DNA of 17,464 nucleotides from Rhodospirillales bacterium (GTDB lineage Bacteria > Pseudomonadota > Alphaproteobacteria > Rhodospirillales_A > JACZKS01): contig JABGRG010000085.1 in the NCBI GenBank assembly GCA_018648445.1, positions 1-17,464 on the forward strand, given 5' to 3'. The position numbers and the translations under genes are program-made. Numbering within the stretch: position 1 is the stretch's first letter; each line of letters starts with the position of its first letter. The notes under the pieces were generated by a model. That model ran no database searches. It was not told where the DNA came from and was given only the letters and a program-made list of their open reading frames with translations. This document shows positions 15,046-17,464 of this stretch, one piece after another.

Positions 15046-17115
15046 TCAACCGCGTTGCAGAACCTGACGCAGCACCGTGCGGGCCTGGCCGCCGCTTTCC
15101 ACCAGCCGAATGATCCCCATCACCGCGACAACCAGCGCCAGGATAATGACGCTCATGGAACAGGCCAACCCGTAGCGGCCGTTTTCGGCATGCAGGAATA
15201 TCCCGACCGAGGCCATCATTTGATCTGGACTGACCAGGAAAATCACCGCCGAAAGCGTGACCATGCCGTGCACGAACACGTAAAGCGAGGCCAGCAGAAG
15301 CACCCGGCGGATGGTCGGCAGCGTCACCATGAAGAATGTCTGCACCATGTTCGCACCCAGAACCTCGGCGGCTTCGTCGATGCTGGTGTCCACTCTTTGC
15401 AAGGTGGCGCGCGCCGCCAGAACGCCGACGAAAATATTGGCGAACAGAACGTTGATGATCAGGATATAGGGCGTGCCGACCAGCGATAATTCGCGAAAAC
15501 CAAACGGGCTGTTGAAGGCTACCAGATAACCGACGCCGTGCAGAACCCCGGGAACGACGCCGGGCAGCAGCGCGACCAAGCCAATAATATTTCGCCCCGG
15601 AATCGTGGTGCGCTCGACCACGTAGGCAACGAGAACGGCGAACACCCCGCCGAAGATGGCCGCCGCCCCGGCAATCTTGAGGCTGGTCCAGATGGTCGGA
15701 ATACCCATGCTGTCGCTGAAACTGGCATACAGTTCCGAATGGATGGAATAATGGGTCAGGGTCGGCGTGAAATCGATTCCCCAGACGCGGGTGAACGACC
15801 CGACAATGATAATTCCGAAAAACGCGACAACCACCACGCAAACACAGCCCGCGACCGTTTCGAGCCCCAGGCGCGCACTTCGCGGCAGTTCCAGTTCGGG
15901 CGCGGCCCCGGTGCCCGAGGCCGACACGAACCGGCCCTTTTGACCAAAACGCTCAAAGGCGAAATAGGCCAAAAGCGTGGGTACGATCAGCCAGATACAA
16001 AGGGCCGCGGCCAGCGACACATTTTGAAAGCCCACGATCTCGTTATAAACGACCCCGGCCAGAACCGGATAGTTGCGCCCGATCACCAGGGGATTGCCGA
16101 AATCGGTCATGCTGAGGATGAAAACGACCATGGCGGCGCGGATAATACCGGGCCGGGTCAGGGGAACGGTGACAAAGCGAAACACCTGCCAGGCCGTCGC
16201 GCCCTGACTGGCGGCGGCTTCCTCGACACGGCCATCGTGACGGGCAAGCACGTCGTCCAGTACGATATAGGCGTGGGGCAGGTAACTTAGCACCATGGCC
16301 GTCACCACGCCGGCAAAGCCGTACAGGTTGGTGACGTCGGCGTCGATCAGGCCCAGCCCGTCGTCCAGCAGCTTCTTGGTAACCAACCCTTGCCGGCCAA
16401 ACAGCAAAATGGCGGCAAACGCCATGATGATGGGCGGCGATACCAGCGGCAGCAAAACCAGACCGCGCACCGCGCCGGGCATACGGATGCCGTTTCGATT
16501 GATGCCGAAGGCCATGGCATAGGCCAGAATGACGGTAATCAGGCTGGTCAGCGTCGAGACAATCAGGCTGTTGCGTGAGGCGCGCAGCAAACGATCGTCG
16601 GAAAAAAAAGTCGTGTAGTTGGCAAGGCTAAACCCCTTGCGCGCGCCGGTGCGCAACAGCTCGAACTCGTCCTTCGATAGGGTTTTGCGCAGCTTGAAGG
16701 CCAGCGGAATGCGCTTGTGCAGAACCACCGCCTGAACCGGATACTCGGCGTCAAAGGCATCGCGCCCTTTGCCGTCCAACGCCGCCACGGCTCGCTTCGC
16801 TTCGGCGATCTGCAAAACGTACTCGGCCTTGCGGTCCCAGGTCACATCGACGCCGGTGGCGGCCAGCGTCGCCGCCGTCGTTTCCATGCGCTTGACCTTG
16901 TCGAGCGAGGCGATCCATTTTTCCATCAGCGCGCCACGTTCGGCTCCGTCCAGCCGATCAAGCGCGTCTACGGTAACCGCGCGCATGGTTCGCGAGTCCA
17001 GCGCGCCATCGATGTGTACGCTTTTGAAAAAGACGGCACCCAGCGGAACGACGATGAAGACGAACAACAACAACGCCGCCAGGGCGGAAACAACGTAGGT
17101 CGACGTCCGGCTCAT
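15046..17115 (-). CDS. ABC importer permease 1 (two fused permease domains, paralogue of permease 2)
   Basis: The predicted protein has 689 aa. TM1 lies at about residues 7-30. A periplasmic insert of about 150 residues (31-182) contains DAEYPVQ, LHKRIPLAFKL and SKDEFELLRTGA. Some 11 further membrane segments follow. EAA loops are EEAAASQGATAWQVF (about 299-313) and DEAAEVLGANMVQTFF (about 581-596). The whole chain aligns by eye with the 702-aa permease at 10592-12700, including TDFGNPxVIG and NSPFGFREL/NLPFGVKEL. From memory AfuB of Actinobacillus is about this large, whereas many FbpB proteins are near 500-550 aa. The start at 17115 overlaps the ATPase stop (TAATG), so the two are translationally coupled. 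Confidence 0.92.
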   Translation of the reverse strand: MSRTSTYVVSALAALLLFVFIVVPLGAVFFKSVHIDGALDSRTMRAVTVDALDRLDGAERGALMEKWIASLDKVKRMETTAATLAATGVDVTWDRKAEYVLQIAEAKRAVAALDGKGRDAFDAEYPVQAVVLHKRIPLAFKLRKTLSKDEFELLRTGARKGFSLANYTTFFSDDRLLRASRNSLIVSTLTSLITVILAYAMAFGINRNGIRMPGAVRGLVLLPLVSPPIIMAFAAILLFGRQGLVTKKLLDDGLGLIDADVTNLYGFAGVVTAMVLSYLPHAYIVLDDVLARHDGRVEEAAASQGATAWQVFRFVTVPLTRPGIIRAAMVVFILSMTDFGNPLVIGRNYPVLAGVVYNEIVGFQNVSLAAALCIWLIVPTLLAYFAFERFGQKGRFVSASGTGAAPELELPRSARLGLETVAGCVCVVVVAFFGIIIVGSFTRVWGIDFTPTLTHYSIHSELYASFSDSMGIPTIWTSLKIAGAAAIFGGVFAVLVAYVVERTTIPGRNIIGLVALLPGVVPGVLHGVGYLVAFNSPFGFRELSLVGTPYILIINVLFANIFVGVLAARATLQRVDTSIDEAAEVLGANMVQTFFMVTLPTIRRVLLLASLYVFVHGMVTLSAVIFLVSPDQMMASVGIFLHAENGRYGLACSMSVIILALVVAVMGIIRLVESGGQARTVLRQVLQRG

Positions 17116-17464
17116 TATTCCCCAGCCGCCTCGGAATCTGGCACCTTTGCATTCGTTTTGGCAAACACCGACGCGCGATCGGGCTCGGCCGACCAGCGAA
17201 CTTCGTCGCCGGGCGACAGACCCAGATCAAGCCACCGTTGGGTCGGCATATCGGCAACGATCATCTCGCCGCCCGGAAGCTGTGAATTGACCCGCACGTT
17301 CTGACCCAAAAAGGCAAAGGAACCAATGCGGGCCGACGCCCAGCCGTTGCCCGAAGCGGGCCCCGACAGCTTGACGTGTTCGGGCCGCAGACAAACCGTG
17401 CATTCCCCGCTTATGCCGTCGGGTGTGGGCACCGGAATGCCGATGCCGTCGATGCGCACGCCGC
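17115..17464 (-). CDS. ABC importer ATP-binding protein 1, C-terminal part (5' end outside window)
   Basis: Only the last 115 or so residues are in the window. They form a TOBE domain: CTVCLRPEHVKLSG, FAFLGQNVRVN, GGEMIVADMPTQRW and PGDEVRWSAEPDRASVFA. The same order is found in the complete ATPase at 12697-13761. The nucleotide-binding domain, with Walker motifs, lies beyond the right edge, so its integrity cannot be judged. The stop shares one base with the permease 1 start (TAATG). It pairs naturally with permease 1, as ATPase 2 does with permease 2. Confidence 0.85.
   Translation of the reverse strand, partial: GVRIDGIGIPVPTPDGISGECTVCLRPEHVKLSGPASGNGWASARIGSFAFLGQNVRVNSQLPGGEMIVADMPTQRWLDLGLSPGDEVRWSAEPDRASVFAKTNAKVPDSEAAGE

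Noticed and set aside
14987..15841. Leftward 284-codon open frame in another frame of permease 1
   Set aside because: Same strand but shifted relative to an intact 689-aa permease; Arg-rich shadow without membrane segments.
1..17464. CRISPR arrays, tRNA or rRNA genes, transposases
   Set aside because: None seen: no regularly spaced repeats, no RNA-gene signatures, no transposase-like proteins.

Overview
The window reads as a moderately GC-rich alphaproteobacterial chromosome segment, most likely Rhodospirillales-like. I base this on gene content and order: an EnvZ-type kinase, a TetR/COQ9-like protein, proC, a YbjN-family gene, a UbiK-type gene, then hldD, lgt, a MidA/NDUFAF7-type methyltransferase and pgeF. 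No rRNA, tRNA, CRISPR array or insertion sequence is visible. The genus cannot be fixed from sequence reading alone.

Region 1 (1-3323). The 3' part of an EnvZ-like histidine kinase runs rightwards and meets, almost end to end, a leftward group: ybjN-family gene, proC, TetR/COQ9-like gene. The ubiK-like gene lies upstream of that group, also leftward. The gap between ubiK and ybjN (2804-3026) carries two perfect DnaA-box consensus sequences 90 bp apart in the same orientation. Between ybjN and proC sits a three-copy 12-bp repeat that places three stop codons in one frame.

Region 2 (3324-8096, rightward). This is a cell-envelope block: hldD (LPS heptose), lgt (lipoprotein lipidation), a MidA-type methyltransferase (complex I assembly type), pgeF (peptidoglycan editing) and a predicted lipoprotein with an internal duplication. 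hldD has a promoter so close to its ATG that the mRNA may be leaderless. pgeF follows a perfect inverted repeat.

Region 3 (8090-17464, leftward). This is an import and catabolism cassette. In transcription order it holds an ABC ATPase (cut by the window edge), a 689-aa two-domain permease, a secreted solute-binding protein, a second ATPase, a second 702-aa permease, a sugar-phosphate-isomerase-like TIM barrel and a cytoplasmic-type gamma-glutamyltransferase. Several junctions overlap by 1-4 nt, so translation is probably coupled. The transporter belongs to the ferric-iron/2-aminoethylphosphonate/sugar-phosphate (Fbp/Phn/Afu) group. Its substrate is unknown. The binding protein's motifs favour a phosphorylated or phosphonate-like organic anion over iron, and the two enzymes suggest the substrate is processed after uptake. 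This duplicated transporter with two enzymes is the most likely under-described system in the window.
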